A stretch of 64,000 nt of DNA from DASRQK01 sp040392005 (GCA_040392005.1 JBEBWT010000004.1:35224-99223), one strand, 5' to 3'. Counted from the first letter of the stretch, positions 1-9,262 are shown. Numbers and translations: made by a program. Notes: generated by a model from the sequence alone, not told the origin.

Positions 1-1327
1 CATAATGTGCCAATCCGTAATTTCTTGACTGTGCCTCACTTGCATGGGAGATATGCCACTCAAACTCATCCCGGAAGTGGCGGATCGCACTGGCCACCGG
101 CCAGGCTGCCGCATCCCCGAGCGGACAGATAGTATTACCTTCAATGTTTTTGGCCACATTCACCAGCAGGTCGATATCCTTGTACGAACCGTGTCCGCTC
201 TCAATGCTGTGCAATACTTTCTCCAGCCAACCTGTTCCTTCCCGGCAGGGCGAACATTGTCCGCAGCTCTCGTGGTGATAGAAACGGGAGAAATTCCAGG
301 TATTGCGGACAATGCACTGATCTTCATCAAATACAATAAATCCTCCGGAACCCAGCATGGTCCCGGTCTGGAACCCGCCGTCGCCCAATGATTCATAGGT
401 CATCAGGCGGTCGTTGCCATTGATAGTTTTGAGGATCAGGTTGGCGGGCAGGATCGGCACGGACGAACCGCCGGCGACCACTGCCTTCAGACGTTTACCG
501 TTGGCTATACCGCCACAATATTCATCCGAATAAATAAATTCTTCTACCGGCACTCCCAGTTCGATCTCATACACCCCCGGCTTATTGATGTTGCCGCTGG
601 CCGAGATCAGTTTGGTACCGGTACTGCGCTCAATACCGATTTTTGCATATTCTTCGCCCCCATCATTGATGATCGGCACAACGGAAGCAATAGATTCCAC
701 GTTATTGACCACGGTCGGGCAATTGTACAGACCTGAAACAGCAGGAAAAGGCGGTTTGATTCTCGGATTGCCCCGTTTCCCTTCCAGGGATTCCAGCAAG
801 GCGGTTTCCTCACCGCAGATATAGGCTCCGCCTCCGGGCTGTACGTACAGCTCCAGATCATATCCGGAGCCCAGAATATTTTTACCCAGGAATCCGGCCT
901 GCTTCGCCTCGGCAATCGCCCGCTCCAGGATCCGGATCTGCGGCATCATTTCGCCACGGACATAGATATAGGACACATGGGCTCCCATCGCATAGCTGGA
1001 CACGATCATACCCTCGATCAGGGCATGGGGAATGTAGGTCATCAGGTAACGGTCCTTGAAAGTCCCGGGCTCGGATTCATCCCCGTTGCAGACTAGATAA
1101 CGTGGTACGCCCTCTGGTTTGGCCAGAAAACTCCACTTCATTCCGGTAGGAAATCCGGCTCCCCCACGGCCCCGCAAGCCTGATTTTTTCACTTCTTCCA
1201 CCACATCTTCGGGGGACATGGTTTTCAGGGCCTTTTCCACCGCACGGTATCCCCCTTTCTGGCGATAAACCTCAAAGGTGTTGATTCCGGGAACATCGAT
1301 ATGGGTCAATAATAACTTGCGTGCCAT
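1..1327 (-). CDS. nuoF: NADH-quinone oxidoreductase subunit F, 3' end cut by window edge
   Basis: This is the NADH-oxidising flavoprotein subunit of complex I. It carries FMN and the N3 4Fe-4S cluster and faces the cytoplasm. I read it directly from the minus strand: 442 codons are open from the ATG at 1327 to the window edge with no stop. The Gly-rich nucleotide/FMN motif GRGGAGFPTG lies near residues 53-62. The cluster cysteines sit in CGQCSPC near residue 355 and in NTICPLGD near residue 403. The family is about 440-450 residues, so only a few C-terminal residues should be missing. It starts 4 bp after the nuoE stop, in the nuoA-F operon; nuoG would be expected beyond the edge. Confidence 0.96.
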   Translation of the reverse strand, partial: MARKLLLTHIDVPGINTFEVYRQKGGYRAVEKALKTMSPEDVVEEVKKSGLRGRGGAGFPTGMKWSFLAKPEGVPRYLVCNGDESEPGTFKDRYLMTYIPHALIEGMIVSSYAMGAHVSYIYVRGEMMPQIRILERAIAEAKQAGFLGKNILGSGYDLELYVQPGGGAYICGEETALLESLEGKRGNPRIKPPFPAVSGLYNCPTVVNNVESIASVVPIINDGGEEYAKIGIERSTGTKLISASGNINKPGVYEIELGVPVEEFIYSDEYCGGIANGKRLKAVVAGGSSVPILPANLILKTINGNDRLMTYESLGDGGFQTGTMLGSGGFIVFDEDQCIVRNTWNFSRFYHHESCGQCSPCREGTGWLEKVLHSIESGHGSYKDIDLLVNVAKNIEGNTICPLGDAAAWPVASAIRHFRDEFEWHISHASEAQSRNYGLAHY

Positions 1328-1331
1328 GATA

Positions 1332-1847
1332 CTATGCTTTTTGCCTCAATTCCTCGATTAATTTATCCACGCTCTCCTCGGTCAGATTCTCATAGAAAGT
1401 GTATTCCGGACCGATCTGCAATACCGGACCGCCACCGCAGGCCGCCATGCATTCCACACCGCGCCAGCTAAACATTCCGTCCTCCGTGACCTCACCCTCT
1501 TTCACGCCCAGTTTTTGCGAAATATGATCCATGATCCGTTCTGCTCCCACCAGACAGCAAGGCCCGGTACGGCAGACTTCCAGTACATATTTGCCCTGGG
1601 GTTGCAAAAAATACATGGTGTAAAATGTAGCCACTTCATACACCTCAATGGGTTTGATTTGTAAATAAGCCGCGATCTGATCCATAGCAGGGACACTCAA
1701 CCAGCCATAAACTGCCTGCACCTCATGCATGATGGGGAGCAGCGCAGACTTTTGCCGGCCTTCCGGATACCGGGAAACAATTTCAGCAAATCTGGCCAGC
1801 AAATCTGCCGGAAACTCGACCTGTTCGTTATATTTTACATTAAGCAT
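1332..1847 (-). CDS. nuoE: NADH-quinone oxidoreductase subunit E
   Basis: This 171-aa thioredoxin-like subunit of the complex I NADH-dehydrogenase arm holds the N1a 2Fe-2S cluster. The four ligands are visible as C92-x4-C97 and C133-x3-C137, the family spacing. It overlaps the end of nuoD by 8 bp and is followed 4 bp later by nuoF, so the three are very probably translated from one mRNA. A purine-rich AGGAG lies 6 nt before its ATG, inside nuoD; this is unusual for the phylum but may be chance. Confidence 0.96.
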   Translation of the reverse strand: MLNVKYNEQVEFPADLLARFAEIVSRYPEGRQKSALLPIMHEVQAVYGWLSVPAMDQIAAYLQIKPIEVYEVATFYTMYFLQPQGKYVLEVCRTGPCCLVGAERIMDHISQKLGVKEGEVTEDGMFSWRGVECMAACGGGPVLQIGPEYTFYENLTEESVDKLIEELRQKA

Positions 1848-3087
1848 CTAACTCTCCTGCTATAACGTTTAAACTACTCAAATTAATAATCGCATCGGAT
1901 AACAGCATGCCCGCACACATAGGCGCGAACATCTGATAATTGACAAAGGAAGGTCGCCTGAAATGCAGACGGTACGGAGACCGTCCGCCATCACTGATCA
2001 GATAGAATCCCAATTCCCCATTTGCCCCTTCCACTGCATGATACAACTCATCTTTCGGTGCATCCAGCTCCCCCATCACGATCTTGAAGTGATAGATCAG
2101 GGCCTCCATATTGTTATAAGTCTGTTCTTTGGGCGGCAGATAAAAATCAGGCACATCCGCATGGAAAATCCCTTTTGGTTCTTTCGCAATTTTGTCCATC
2201 GCCTGGCGGATAATTTTCAGGCTCTCCCACATCTCATTGTTGCGAACCATGTACCGGTCATATACATCACCCCTGGTGCCCACTGCCACTTCAAAGTCAA
2301 ATTCTTCGTAGGAAGAATAAGGATCCACGGCGCGTACATCATAGTCCACACCCGTGGAACGCAGGTTCGGCCCGGTCCAGCTATAACTCAGAGCCGCTTC
2401 AGGCGTCACGGCAGCCACTCCGGAGGTACGTTCAATAAATATGCGGTTGCGGTCCAGCAGTGTCTGGAACTCTTCCAGAATCGCCGGGAATTCTTCCAGA
2501 AACTGTTGGGTCTTGGCAAATGCGATCTCGTTGAAATCCCTTTCAAAGCCTCCGATCCGACCGATATTGGTCGTCAGACGGGCTCCGCAGATCTCTTCAA
2601 AAATTTCATAAATAAACTCCCTTTTGATCATCATCGGGATGAATCCGGCAAAGGTTCCGGTGTCCACCCCCAGAATCCCGTTACAGATGATATGGTCTGC
2701 AATACGGGCCAATTCCATGACCACGACCCGCATGTACTGTACCCGTTTGGGAATCTCTATCCCAAGCAGTTTTTCCACAGTCATATGGTAGCCCATATTA
2801 TTGATCGGGGAAGAACAGTAGTTGAGGCGGTCGGTCAGGGTGGTAATCTGGTAATAGGCCCGGTGTTCGGCAATCTTTTCAAATGCCCGGTGTATATAAC
2901 CGATCGTGGAAACACCGCTCACAATCCGTTCCCCGTCCATCTGCACCACATTCTGGAAGACCCCATGGGTAGCCGGGTGGGTGGGGCCGATGTTGAGTGT
3001 GATCAGCTCATCCTGCGGATCATTGTCCACAAAGACGGGACTATTATTGGGCATTTTGCTAATGGAATCGCTCATGTTCGTCGTCAT
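1840..3087 (-). CDS. nuoD: NADH-quinone oxidoreductase subunit D (49-kDa)
   Basis: This 415-aa complex I subunit forms part of the quinone-binding pocket and is related to the large subunit of NiFe hydrogenases. Family signatures include GPTHPATHGV near the N-terminus, the RGDVYDR segment in the second half, and a C-terminus running through FRRPSFVNYQ. It is separate from nuoC here, whereas some bacteria fuse the two. One nucleotide separates it from nuoC and it overlaps nuoE by 8 bp. Length and ends match the family; I see nothing unusual. Confidence 0.96.
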   Translation of the reverse strand: MTTNMSDSISKMPNNSPVFVDNDPQDELITLNIGPTHPATHGVFQNVVQMDGERIVSGVSTIGYIHRAFEKIAEHRAYYQITTLTDRLNYCSSPINNMGYHMTVEKLLGIEIPKRVQYMRVVVMELARIADHIICNGILGVDTGTFAGFIPMMIKREFIYEIFEEICGARLTTNIGRIGGFERDFNEIAFAKTQQFLEEFPAILEEFQTLLDRNRIFIERTSGVAAVTPEAALSYSWTGPNLRSTGVDYDVRAVDPYSSYEEFDFEVAVGTRGDVYDRYMVRNNEMWESLKIIRQAMDKIAKEPKGIFHADVPDFYLPPKEQTYNNMEALIYHFKIVMGELDAPKDELYHAVEGANGELGFYLISDGGRSPYRLHFRRPSFVNYQMFAPMCAGMLLSDAIINLSSLNVIAGELDA

Positions 3088-3088
3088 A

Positions 3089-3607
3089 TTACCTACCGAA
3101 AAAATAATCTTTCTTGTCCACCCGGTTCGGATCTTCCAGCGGAAACTCCTTCCTCATGGGGAAAGCCTCCATATCATCCACATTCAGGATGCGGCGCAGG
3201 TCCGGGTGGCCGGCAAACCGGATTCCATAAAAATCATAGGTTTCACGCTCCATCCAGTTGGCCCCATCCCATAGCGCGGTCGCACTGGCGATCACCGGAT
3301 GTTTGCCGTCAATAAATGCCTTGATCCGGATCCGTGAACGGTTGGCCCAGCTATGCAGGTGATAGACCACACAAAAGGGTTTGTCCAGTTCCGGGTAGTG
3401 AACTGCTGTAATATCGGTCAGAAATCCGAAAGACAATTCCGGATCGGTTTTCAGGAATTCCAGCACTTCCAGTATATCTTCCGCACGGGCCGTCAGCGTG
3501 AGCAGACCATGCGGCTCGCCCCCGACTTGCAGACGCTCTGCAAATTTGGCCTGACAGCGGGCGGTTATCTGAGTATTCTCCAATTTAGCCATTGAAATGA
3601 AATCCAT
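3089..3607 (-). CDS. nuoC: NADH-quinone oxidoreductase subunit C (30-kDa)
   Basis: This 172-aa peripheral-arm subunit of complex I packs against NuoD and NuoB. The conserved C-terminal signature is present: ERETYDFYGIRFAGHPDLRR, followed by the DWEAFPMRK-like segment (here DDMEAFPMRKEFPL). The start overlaps the end of nuoB by 23 bp, and MAKLENTQ, five codons downstream, is an alternative start that would shorten the overlap. It lies between nuoB and nuoD in the operon order expected for complex I. Confidence 0.94.
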   Translation of the reverse strand: MDFISMAKLENTQITARCQAKFAERLQVGGEPHGLLTLTARAEDILEVLEFLKTDPELSFGFLTDITAVHYPELDKPFCVVYHLHSWANRSRIRIKAFIDGKHPVIASATALWDGANWMERETYDFYGIRFAGHPDLRRILNVDDMEAFPMRKEFPLEDPNRVDKKDYFFGR

Positions 3608-4136
3608 ATTTTTCCAACAATGCCCGGTACTCCGGGGTCTGTCTTCTGTTCAGGGATTCGTTCCTGACGATATCCTGCAAGCGCATCACGCCATCCAGAA
3701 TAGCTTCGGGCCGGGGTGGACATCCTGGTACATACACATCGACCGGGATAATCTCGTCTATGCCCTGCAATACCGAGTAGGTGTCAAATATGCCTCCACT
3801 GGACGCACAGGCCCCCACGGCAATCACCCACCTCGGTTCTGCCATCTGGGAATAGACCTGCCTGACCACCGGGGCCATTTTCTTTGCGATCGTACCCATC
3901 ACCATCATCATATCGGCCTGACGGGGCGAAAAACTGTTTCGTTCCATACCAAAACGACCTGCATCATAGGTGGCAGCCATGGTTGCCATAAACTCAATAC
4001 CGCAGCACGAGGTCGCAAAGGGAAGCGGCCAAAGGGAATTGGCCCGGGCCAATCCGATGACCTGATCTATCTTCGTGGCAAAAAATCCGGCTCCTTCCAG
4101 ACCCGGAGGCGCTTTGGCTAATGTGATTTCACTCAT
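3585..4136 (-). CDS. nuoB: NADH-quinone oxidoreductase subunit B
   Basis: This 183-aa subunit carries cluster N2, the last iron-sulfur centre before quinone. The ligands are visible: the tandem cysteines C44-C45 in SCCGIE, C110 in GACAS, and C139 in VPGCPPRPEA. The protein is soluble and sits at the membrane interface with NuoD. The 112-bp gap to nuoA upstream is the largest in this operon and is AT-rich. I found no confident terminator or promoter in it, so I treat nuoA-F as one unit. Confidence 0.96.
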   Translation of the reverse strand: MSEITLAKAPPGLEGAGFFATKIDQVIGLARANSLWPLPFATSCCGIEFMATMAATYDAGRFGMERNSFSPRQADMMMVMGTIAKKMAPVVRQVYSQMAEPRWVIAVGACASSGGIFDTYSVLQGIDEIIPVDVYVPGCPPRPEAILDGVMRLQDIVRNESLNRRQTPEYRALLEKYGFHFNG

Positions 4137-4248
4137 GCTAAATCCTGTTACAACAAAAAACTCATCCCTAACTTAATAAAGATGAGTACAAATTTACAAC
4201 ATTCAACGTCTTAATGCTCCGATTGGGGATATTTAGAATGATTCTATT

Positions 4249-4638
4249 TTACTCATCCCAGCTCAATGCTTTCTTCTTGATGACATAGATAAATCCGAGT
4301 AGAAGGATCCCCATAAATACAAACATCTGAATCAGACCATCCACACCAAATTCCCGGAAATTGACCGCCCAGGGATACATAAAAACCACCTCTATATCAA
4401 AAATCACAAACAGGATCGCCACCAGGAAATACTTGATGGAAAAAGGCTGGCGGGCGTTCCCGATCACCTCCACACCCGATTCAAATGCACCCAGTTTGGT
4501 TTCGGTCCTTACTTTCGGCCCGATCAGGTGGGTGATCACGATCGTTCCTACCCCAAATGCCACTGCCAGAACGATCTGGAACAGGATGGGGACATAATCG
4601 ATGGGCAGGCTGCCTGCAACTTCTTCTGTCATGTTCAA
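4249..4638 (-). CDS. nuoA: NADH-quinone oxidoreductase subunit A
   Basis: This 129-aa membrane subunit of complex I has three predicted transmembrane helices. The family signature around residues 73-90 is present (FVIFDIEVVFMYPW, with the conserved acidic DIE loop). It is the first gene of the nuoA-F run. Upstream, the 8-mer TAGCTTTG (4665-4658, minus) fits the Bacteroidota -7 element, but I see no TTG at the usual distance, so the promoter is unproven. The terminator of the upstream TPR gene lies in the same intergenic region. Confidence 0.95.
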   Translation of the reverse strand: MNMTEEVAGSLPIDYVPILFQIVLAVAFGVGTIVITHLIGPKVRTETKLGAFESGVEVIGNARQPFSIKYFLVAILFVIFDIEVVFMYPWAVNFREFGVDGLIQMFVFMGILLLGFIYVIKKKALSWDE

Positions 4639-4744
4639 ATCAATTAAAAGGTTGATACAAAGCTAATGATTTTAACCCGGATTCCGTATCAGGAATCAAA
4701 AAACAAAAATAATTATGTTCAGCCCTGAACTGATCCGGCCTCAA

Positions 4745-4786
4745 TAAAAAGAGAGAGGGAACATTCCCAATGGGTGTCCCCTCTCT
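4745..4786 (-). terminator. Intrinsic terminator after the TPR gene
   Basis: Read on the minus strand, GAGAGAGGG (4786-4778) pairs with CCCTCTCTC (4759-4751). The intervening bases pair further (ACA with TGT, CCC with GGG) into one long hairpin. The stem is followed at once by TTTTTATT (4750-4743). The position 36 bp after the TPR stop codon fits termination of the exbB-to-TPR operon before nuoA. Confidence 0.88.
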
Positions 4787-4821
4787 CCGGATACTTTTCA
4801 CCTATATATTCTCAGACCGGT

Positions 4822-6549
4822 TTAGCGGCTTGTAGCATTATAAGCGATCTTTTGCTCAATATAAGCTAATACCTGCTGAGCATACTCATTCCCAGGTTCC
4901 AGTTTGATGGTCTCGGCCAGCAATTCTTTGGCTTTGGTATAATTCTCTACCTGCACATACTGATAGGCCATGGTATTGTAAATCTCGATCAGTTTTGGTT
5001 TTAATTCCTGCACTTTCGCGTCGCCCTCACTCCTGACCATCTCTATGTATTTCTCAAAGTAAGGTGTGGCGATGCCCTTGAAGTTTTCGGGATCTTCCAG
5101 CAATGACAGGTTCTGCGCACGGTACAGGTATGGATCCAGCAGGTCCGGTGCTTTACCGATGACATAGGCAAATGCGTTATCTGCCTTTTTGATCAGCTCT
5201 TCATTCTTTGTTACCCCTCTTTCGGGCGCAGTGGCATTGGCAAAATAAGCGGCCAGACCAAAATAATAAGTATCTGTCACCTGATTCCTGGAGTTTTCTG
5301 TGCCGGAAGAGATCTCAAATACCTTTGCCGATTCGAGGAATTTATTGGCAGCCAGCAGCTCCCGGCCGGTGATGTTCAGATCATTGGCATTGGTCGAATC
5401 CACTTCAACTGCTTTCCGGATAAAAGAAATACCACTATCAAAACCGGCGGCATCGGTAGGAACGGTCTGCGTAGCGTTTTTCAGTTTTGCCAGACCCAGG
5501 TACAGGTAGTCACGGCCGATCACACGTTCCGTTTCCATTCGGGCGAGCATTCTGGTCAGTGCACTTTCAGTCTGTACATAATCTTTCTTGTGGTAAGAAG
5601 AGTGCCCCAGGTACCTCAAAATCTTTGGATTGATATCTTCAAATTTCGACAGCTCCTGAGCCTGTACCATCAACTCATCGTAATCCCTGGCAAATACCAG
5701 GAAGTCCGCATAACGGATCCTTGATTCCACAGAGTAATCGGTCAGGTCCATATATTGTTTATAATACCTGACAGCCGTCTCATTCCGCTCTCTGTAAACC
5801 GCGGTATCCGTAGCAAAAAATGCCCAGGCATTATAAGTTTCCGCCAGCTCCCTATAAGTAGGCGCATAGTTTGGTCTTTTGGCAACAATTTCTTCCAGAT
5901 TCTGGACGGCTTCCGTAAAGGCCCGTGCACCCCGGACGATGACGGCCATCTGGACCTCGGCTCTGGTCAGGGCAGGATTCAGCGTGATCGCATCCCGGTA
6001 ATTAATATATGCCGAACTCCCATCGTTTACTCCAAAATAGGCATCACCCAATGCCAGATAAACCAATGGATCAGGTTTCTTACCGCCTCTGGCAAGCGCC
6101 TGGTTCAGATACTGCATGGCACGGCCATAGTCCGGATTCGGGGCGTCCACATAGGCGCGGCCGATGTGGTACAGCTCCAGGTAATTCTTCTTACCGATTT
6201 TACTGGTTACCGTAGCAAACAGGGATTCAGCCCCAGCCTCATTCCCGGAAAACAACGCTACAATACCCAGTCCGGTAGGATTCAGCTGACTCTTTGCATC
6301 AGCGGCACGCCCCTGTTCGAACACTTGCTTTGCTGAATCCAAATAGTCATTTTTCAGATAGATCTGGCCAAGATAGAAATAGTTTTCTCCTTTCTTGGGT
6401 TGCTTCTGAATCAAATTTTCAAGGATCCCTTTGGCTCTGGCATACTGTTCCTCATCAATAGCCCTCCTTGCATCGTCCAGACTCTGTGCCCGCAGGCCGG
6501 TCAGGATAAATACAAGTGAAGCTCCCAGCAAAATTGCTTTTTTCATCAT
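4822..6549 (-). CDS. Exported tetratricopeptide-repeat protein
   Basis: This 575-aa protein has a signal peptide (cleavage likely after LTGLRAQ, residue about 22) and many TPR units across its length, for example GENYFYLGQIYLKNDYLDSA near residue 53 and a last one near residues 530-565. TPR arrays act as protein-protein scaffolds, so it is probably periplasmic or anchored at the outer membrane; no enzymatic motif is visible. It is the last gene of the Ton operon, 74 bp after the PstS-like lipoprotein and just before a strong terminator. The specific partner is unknown; a role connected with the ExbB/ExbD/TonB motor is inferred only from position. Confidence 0.85.
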   Translation of the reverse strand: MMKKAILLGASLVFILTGLRAQSLDDARRAIDEEQYARAKGILENLIQKQPKKGENYFYLGQIYLKNDYLDSAKQVFEQGRAADAKSQLNPTGLGIVALFSGNEAGAESLFATVTSKIGKKNYLELYHIGRAYVDAPNPDYGRAMQYLNQALARGGKKPDPLVYLALGDAYFGVNDGSSAYINYRDAITLNPALTRAEVQMAVIVRGARAFTEAVQNLEEIVAKRPNYAPTYRELAETYNAWAFFATDTAVYRERNETAVRYYKQYMDLTDYSVESRIRYADFLVFARDYDELMVQAQELSKFEDINPKILRYLGHSSYHKKDYVQTESALTRMLARMETERVIGRDYLYLGLAKLKNATQTVPTDAAGFDSGISFIRKAVEVDSTNANDLNITGRELLAANKFLESAKVFEISSGTENSRNQVTDTYYFGLAAYFANATAPERGVTKNEELIKKADNAFAYVIGKAPDLLDPYLYRAQNLSLLEDPENFKGIATPYFEKYIEMVRSEGDAKVQELKPKLIEIYNTMAYQYVQVENYTKAKELLAETIKLEPGNEYAQQVLAYIEQKIAYNATSR

Positions 6550-6623
6550 TTCTGTTTAATTTTTATTATTATAACTATTTACTATTTTCTTTTGTATGAT
6601 CTATGCCTGACATTGCACACAGG

Positions 6624-7532
6624 TCATTTTTTTCTGAGAATGATCTCCCTCGGCGGCAGGCTGTCCGGCATCAATCCGGACTTCAAAACGATCCGCTGCC
6701 CGCGCTCTCCGTATAGAAAAGCTGCAAAACCCATGCCTAAACCATATCTCGGTTCGGCATTGATCAGATAAACAGGCCGCTCCAGTGCATACAGATCCAA
6801 CGCCAGATTGCTCTGCGAAGGGAGATAAAAGTCATCATCGCCCGGATTTCCCTTCAGATTTTTCACACTCATCGGCCGTACCGCAGTCAGGTATTTCCTA
6901 CTGCTGCTATCCGGTTTCAGGAGCCAGTTTAAACCGATCACTCCAATTGTACCAGGATGATCATGCACATAAGCGATTAGTTCCGAATGTGAATTGAGCG
7001 CAAAAACACCATGATCCGGAAAGGAATCAATGCCCGCAAACGCTTTCAGGTACCGTGCCGTCCCGGAATTGGCATTGTCAAAGATCAGAGATCTTCCATC
7101 GCCTTCACCCCTGAGCGTAGCCACAACCTCATCCATCGTGATCGTGGAGTCCCCGTTCACCACATTTGTAATCAATGCAACTGCATCGGTAGCAAACTGG
7201 GAAACCCTGGGTTTAAACTCTCTTGCCTCAAAGAACTTCAATTCACTCGGATCAAGCAGACGGGTCAATACCGCCACCTGTGCCGAATCATTGATCAGAT
7301 CATTGACCACCATATTTTCTGGTTTGATCACCAACTCGATCTCCGTATTTACATAACTATGCTGAAATACTTCAAGCTGTTCCTGCATGATGGGTGCCAA
7401 ACTTTCGTCCACCAATACCTTAATCCTGCCCGTCAGTATCGTCTGTCTGTCCTTTGTCGGCGCATCATGACAGCCTGATAAACAAAGTGATCCAATCAAA
7501 ATCAGGGGCAATAATAAAAAAAATTTATTCAT
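6624..7532 (-). CDS. PstS-family substrate-binding lipoprotein
   Basis: This 302-aa protein has a lipoprotein signal peptide (lipobox LSGC, Cys about 21), then a periplasmic-binding-protein fold of the PstS/PBP-like type. Typical segments are VLVDESLAPI at the start of the mature domain, a central FDNANSGTARYLK resembling the phosphate-contacting Ser/Arg region of PstS, and YLINAEPRYGLGMGFAAFL near the end. PstS normally feeds a PstCAB ABC transporter, but no such genes are nearby. It sits between the small membrane gene downstream of tonB and the TPR gene. Phosphate binding is plausible but inferred; another small anion, or a sensory role, is possible. Confidence 0.8.
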   Translation of the reverse strand: MNKFFLLLPLILIGSLCLSGCHDAPTKDRQTILTGRIKVLVDESLAPIMQEQLEVFQHSYVNTEIELVIKPENMVVNDLINDSAQVAVLTRLLDPSELKFFEAREFKPRVSQFATDAVALITNVVNGDSTITMDEVVATLRGEGDGRSLIFDNANSGTARYLKAFAGIDSFPDHGVFALNSHSELIAYVHDHPGTIGVIGLNWLLKPDSSSRKYLTAVRPMSVKNLKGNPGDDDFYLPSQSNLALDLYALERPVYLINAEPRYGLGMGFAAFLYGERGQRIVLKSGLMPDSLPPREIILRKK

Positions 7533-7566
7533 GATTGAAGAATCGAGCCGATAAAAATTTATTTAA

Positions 7567-7797
7567 TCACCTGTTTTGCCACAATCGTACAAAGCGGAAA
7601 AAGGAATAAACTACAATGAGCAATCCAAACAGTATCCTGTATGTATGGTCGATTTCGATCGGGAATTCCTTCCAGAAAATCACTAACATTCCCAGGCCAA
7701 AATAGAAAGCAAACATAAACAGTCCCAAAACGGACAGAAACCGCCTGGTCGGCGATTTCTGTCTATTGGAAAATGACGTCTTTTCGTTATTATCCAT
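7567..7797 (-). CDS. Small two-helix membrane protein in the Ton operon
   Basis: This 76-aa protein is not recognised as a named family. The basic N-terminus (about residues 1-19) is followed by two hydrophobic segments, about 20-42 and 51-68, so it is probably an inner-membrane hairpin with both ends in the cytoplasm. Its ATG directly abuts the TAG of tonB with no intervening base, which suggests translational coupling. The gene lies 34 bp before the PstS-like lipoprotein. The context makes a helper of the TonB/ExbBD complex possible, but nothing in the sequence proves it. Confidence 0.7.
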   Translation of the reverse strand: MDNNEKTSFSNRQKSPTRRFLSVLGLFMFAFYFGLGMLVIFWKEFPIEIDHTYRILFGLLIVVYSFFRFVRLWQNR

Positions 7798-8637
7798 CTA
7801 TTGTGAGAAACTGATCCGGAGTGGCAGCGTATAGGTGACACGCACCGGACGACCATTCTGAACACCTGGTTTCCATTTTTTTGCGTTTTTCAGCAAACGC
7901 ACCAACTCTTCACCGGTACCAAATTTGAGGTCACGCCGAATCACCAGATCCGTCAGGCTACCATCCCGTTCGATCGTGAATGAAACCTCAATCACGCCAC
8001 TGACACCCGCATCCGCTGCGGCAGGAGGAGTTCTGTAACTGTTCTGCACCCAAGTACGGAAGCCATCAATAGAGCCTTCAGCGGGGATCGGCGGAACTTC
8101 AACTGCCTCAAATCCCATAATCGCATCTGAGGGCGCTTCCGTTACTTCTGCATCCAGCTTACCCTCGCCTACCGGTAAATCAATACGGAGGGCTGCATTC
8201 GGGTCACCGGCAAGTGTTTTGGAGCCCGGATCCGCCAACTTCAGCATCTCCACGGTCGGTGGCTCTTCATCCTGCACCATTTCAGCAGGCACCACTGCCA
8301 TCTCCGGCATACGGACCTGATCATTACGTGGCGGAGGTGGTTCCACAGGAGGTGGAAGCTGTTCTTCCTCCTCATCCACCGGAGGTGGCTCGGCCAGCGT
8401 CACTTCATGCTCCACGAACACATCTTCAACCTCAGCCTTTGAGGAAAGACCCAACCATTTGGGAATACTCGGAGCCACCAGCAAAAGAACGAATGCCAGT
8501 GAGGCAAAAAACAACCCAATATTGGTCGCTCTTGGGGCCAGTCTCCTCAGGACATAAGCACCGTAGTCCTTATTCCGCCCCTCAAAGACAACCTCCATCC
8601 ACTCCTTTTTAAAAATATCTAATTTCGATCCTATCAT
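7798..8637 (-). CDS. tonB: TonB family energy-transducer protein
   Basis: This 279-aa protein has a cytoplasmic N-terminus typical of Bacteroidota TonB (KDYGAYVLRR near residue 24) and one transmembrane helix at about 38-58. A periplasmic Pro/Glu-rich spacer follows (PPPVDEEEEQLPPPVEPPPP region). The C-terminal TonB domain starts at about residue 190 (GVIEVSFTIERDGSL, then VRVTYTLPLRISF at the end). It would carry proton-motive-force energy from ExbB/ExbD to outer-membrane receptors. It is encoded 31 bp after the second exbD, in the order exbB-exbD-exbD-tonB. Confidence 0.92.
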   Translation of the reverse strand: MIGSKLDIFKKEWMEVVFEGRNKDYGAYVLRRLAPRATNIGLFFASLAFVLLLVAPSIPKWLGLSSKAEVEDVFVEHEVTLAEPPPVDEEEEQLPPPVEPPPPRNDQVRMPEMAVVPAEMVQDEEPPTVEMLKLADPGSKTLAGDPNAALRIDLPVGEGKLDAEVTEAPSDAIMGFEAVEVPPIPAEGSIDGFRTWVQNSYRTPPAAADAGVSGVIEVSFTIERDGSLTDLVIRRDLKFGTGEELVRLLKNAKKWKPGVQNGRPVRVTYTLPLRISFSQ

Positions 8638-8668
8638 AAGTCTTGATTTCTAAAGTTGGAGCCCCCTA

Positions 8669-9217
8669 TTAATTACTCAACAGATTGTGTTGCCTCAAAA
8701 ATTCATTTTCTATCTCCAGGATGTTACCCAAAGAGAACTTCTGGGCATTCACGATCTTCATTTCATCCAGAATATCCACGAGATTCCGGTGCGTTGCATC
8801 ATCACTGGGCCGGATCACCACGATCAGATCTTCGCCTGTCCTCTGTGGGACTTCTGCAAGCCTGCGCAACAGGACCTTCCGGATTCCCTCTGCACCGTAA
8901 TCTACGGTTTCCGGACCTTCTAACGGCGTGTCAAACATGCCGGAATACCAGACTATTTTGTTGTCACCTGCCAACAGGATGGTGGTAGTACGGTCGTCGG
9001 CCACTTCCAGACGATCTTCAAGGTCGTCCTTATTCTTGTCCGGAACGGTCACGTCCATGGCATTTGGTTTATTGAGCGACGTGGTCAGCATGAAGAAAGT
9101 GATCAGCAGAAACGCAAGATCCACCATCGCAGTGAGATCCACACGACCACCCTGCTTCTTGCTTCTGACTTTACCGCCTTTTTTGCCGCCACCGCTATCC
9201 TGATTTAATTCAGCCAT
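8669..9217 (-). CDS. exbD: ExbD/TolR-type biopolymer transport protein (second copy)
   Basis: This 182-aa protein has a basic Lys/Gly-rich N-terminus and a single transmembrane helix at about residues 28-48. The helix contains the proton-coupling aspartate in MVDLAFLLITFFML. The rest is periplasmic. It differs clearly from the neighbouring ExbD (182 against 215 aa, different periplasmic domains), so the two probably form a mixed dimer inside the ExbB channel or serve different receptors. It sits 45 bp after the first exbD and before tonB. Confidence 0.92.
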   Translation of the reverse strand: MAELNQDSGGGKKGGKVRSKKQGGRVDLTAMVDLAFLLITFFMLTTSLNKPNAMDVTVPDKNKDDLEDRLEVADDRTTTILLAGDNKIVWYSGMFDTPLEGPETVDYGAEGIRKVLLRRLAEVPQRTGEDLIVVIRPSDDATHRNLVDILDEMKIVNAQKFSLGNILEIENEFLRQHNLLSN

Positions 9218-9262
9218 TGCTTTATGCGTTTATATATTTAAACTTCTTTTTCTAACTCCTTG

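Noticed and set aside
1963..3315. A 450-codon open frame antisense to nuoD and nuoC; long antisense frames also lie in metK (11918-12655) and in the M28 gene (55454-56572).
   Set aside because: They mirror strongly conserved genes, show no recognisable domain and have His/Arg/Ile-rich composition typical of antisense frames in this codon usage.
4658..4711. Two -7-like 8-mers (TAGCTTTG and TATTTTTG, minus) as the nuoA promoter.
   Set aside because: Neither has a TTG at 17-23 nt, and such 8-mers are frequent by chance in AT-rich gaps; kept only as a remark under nuoA.
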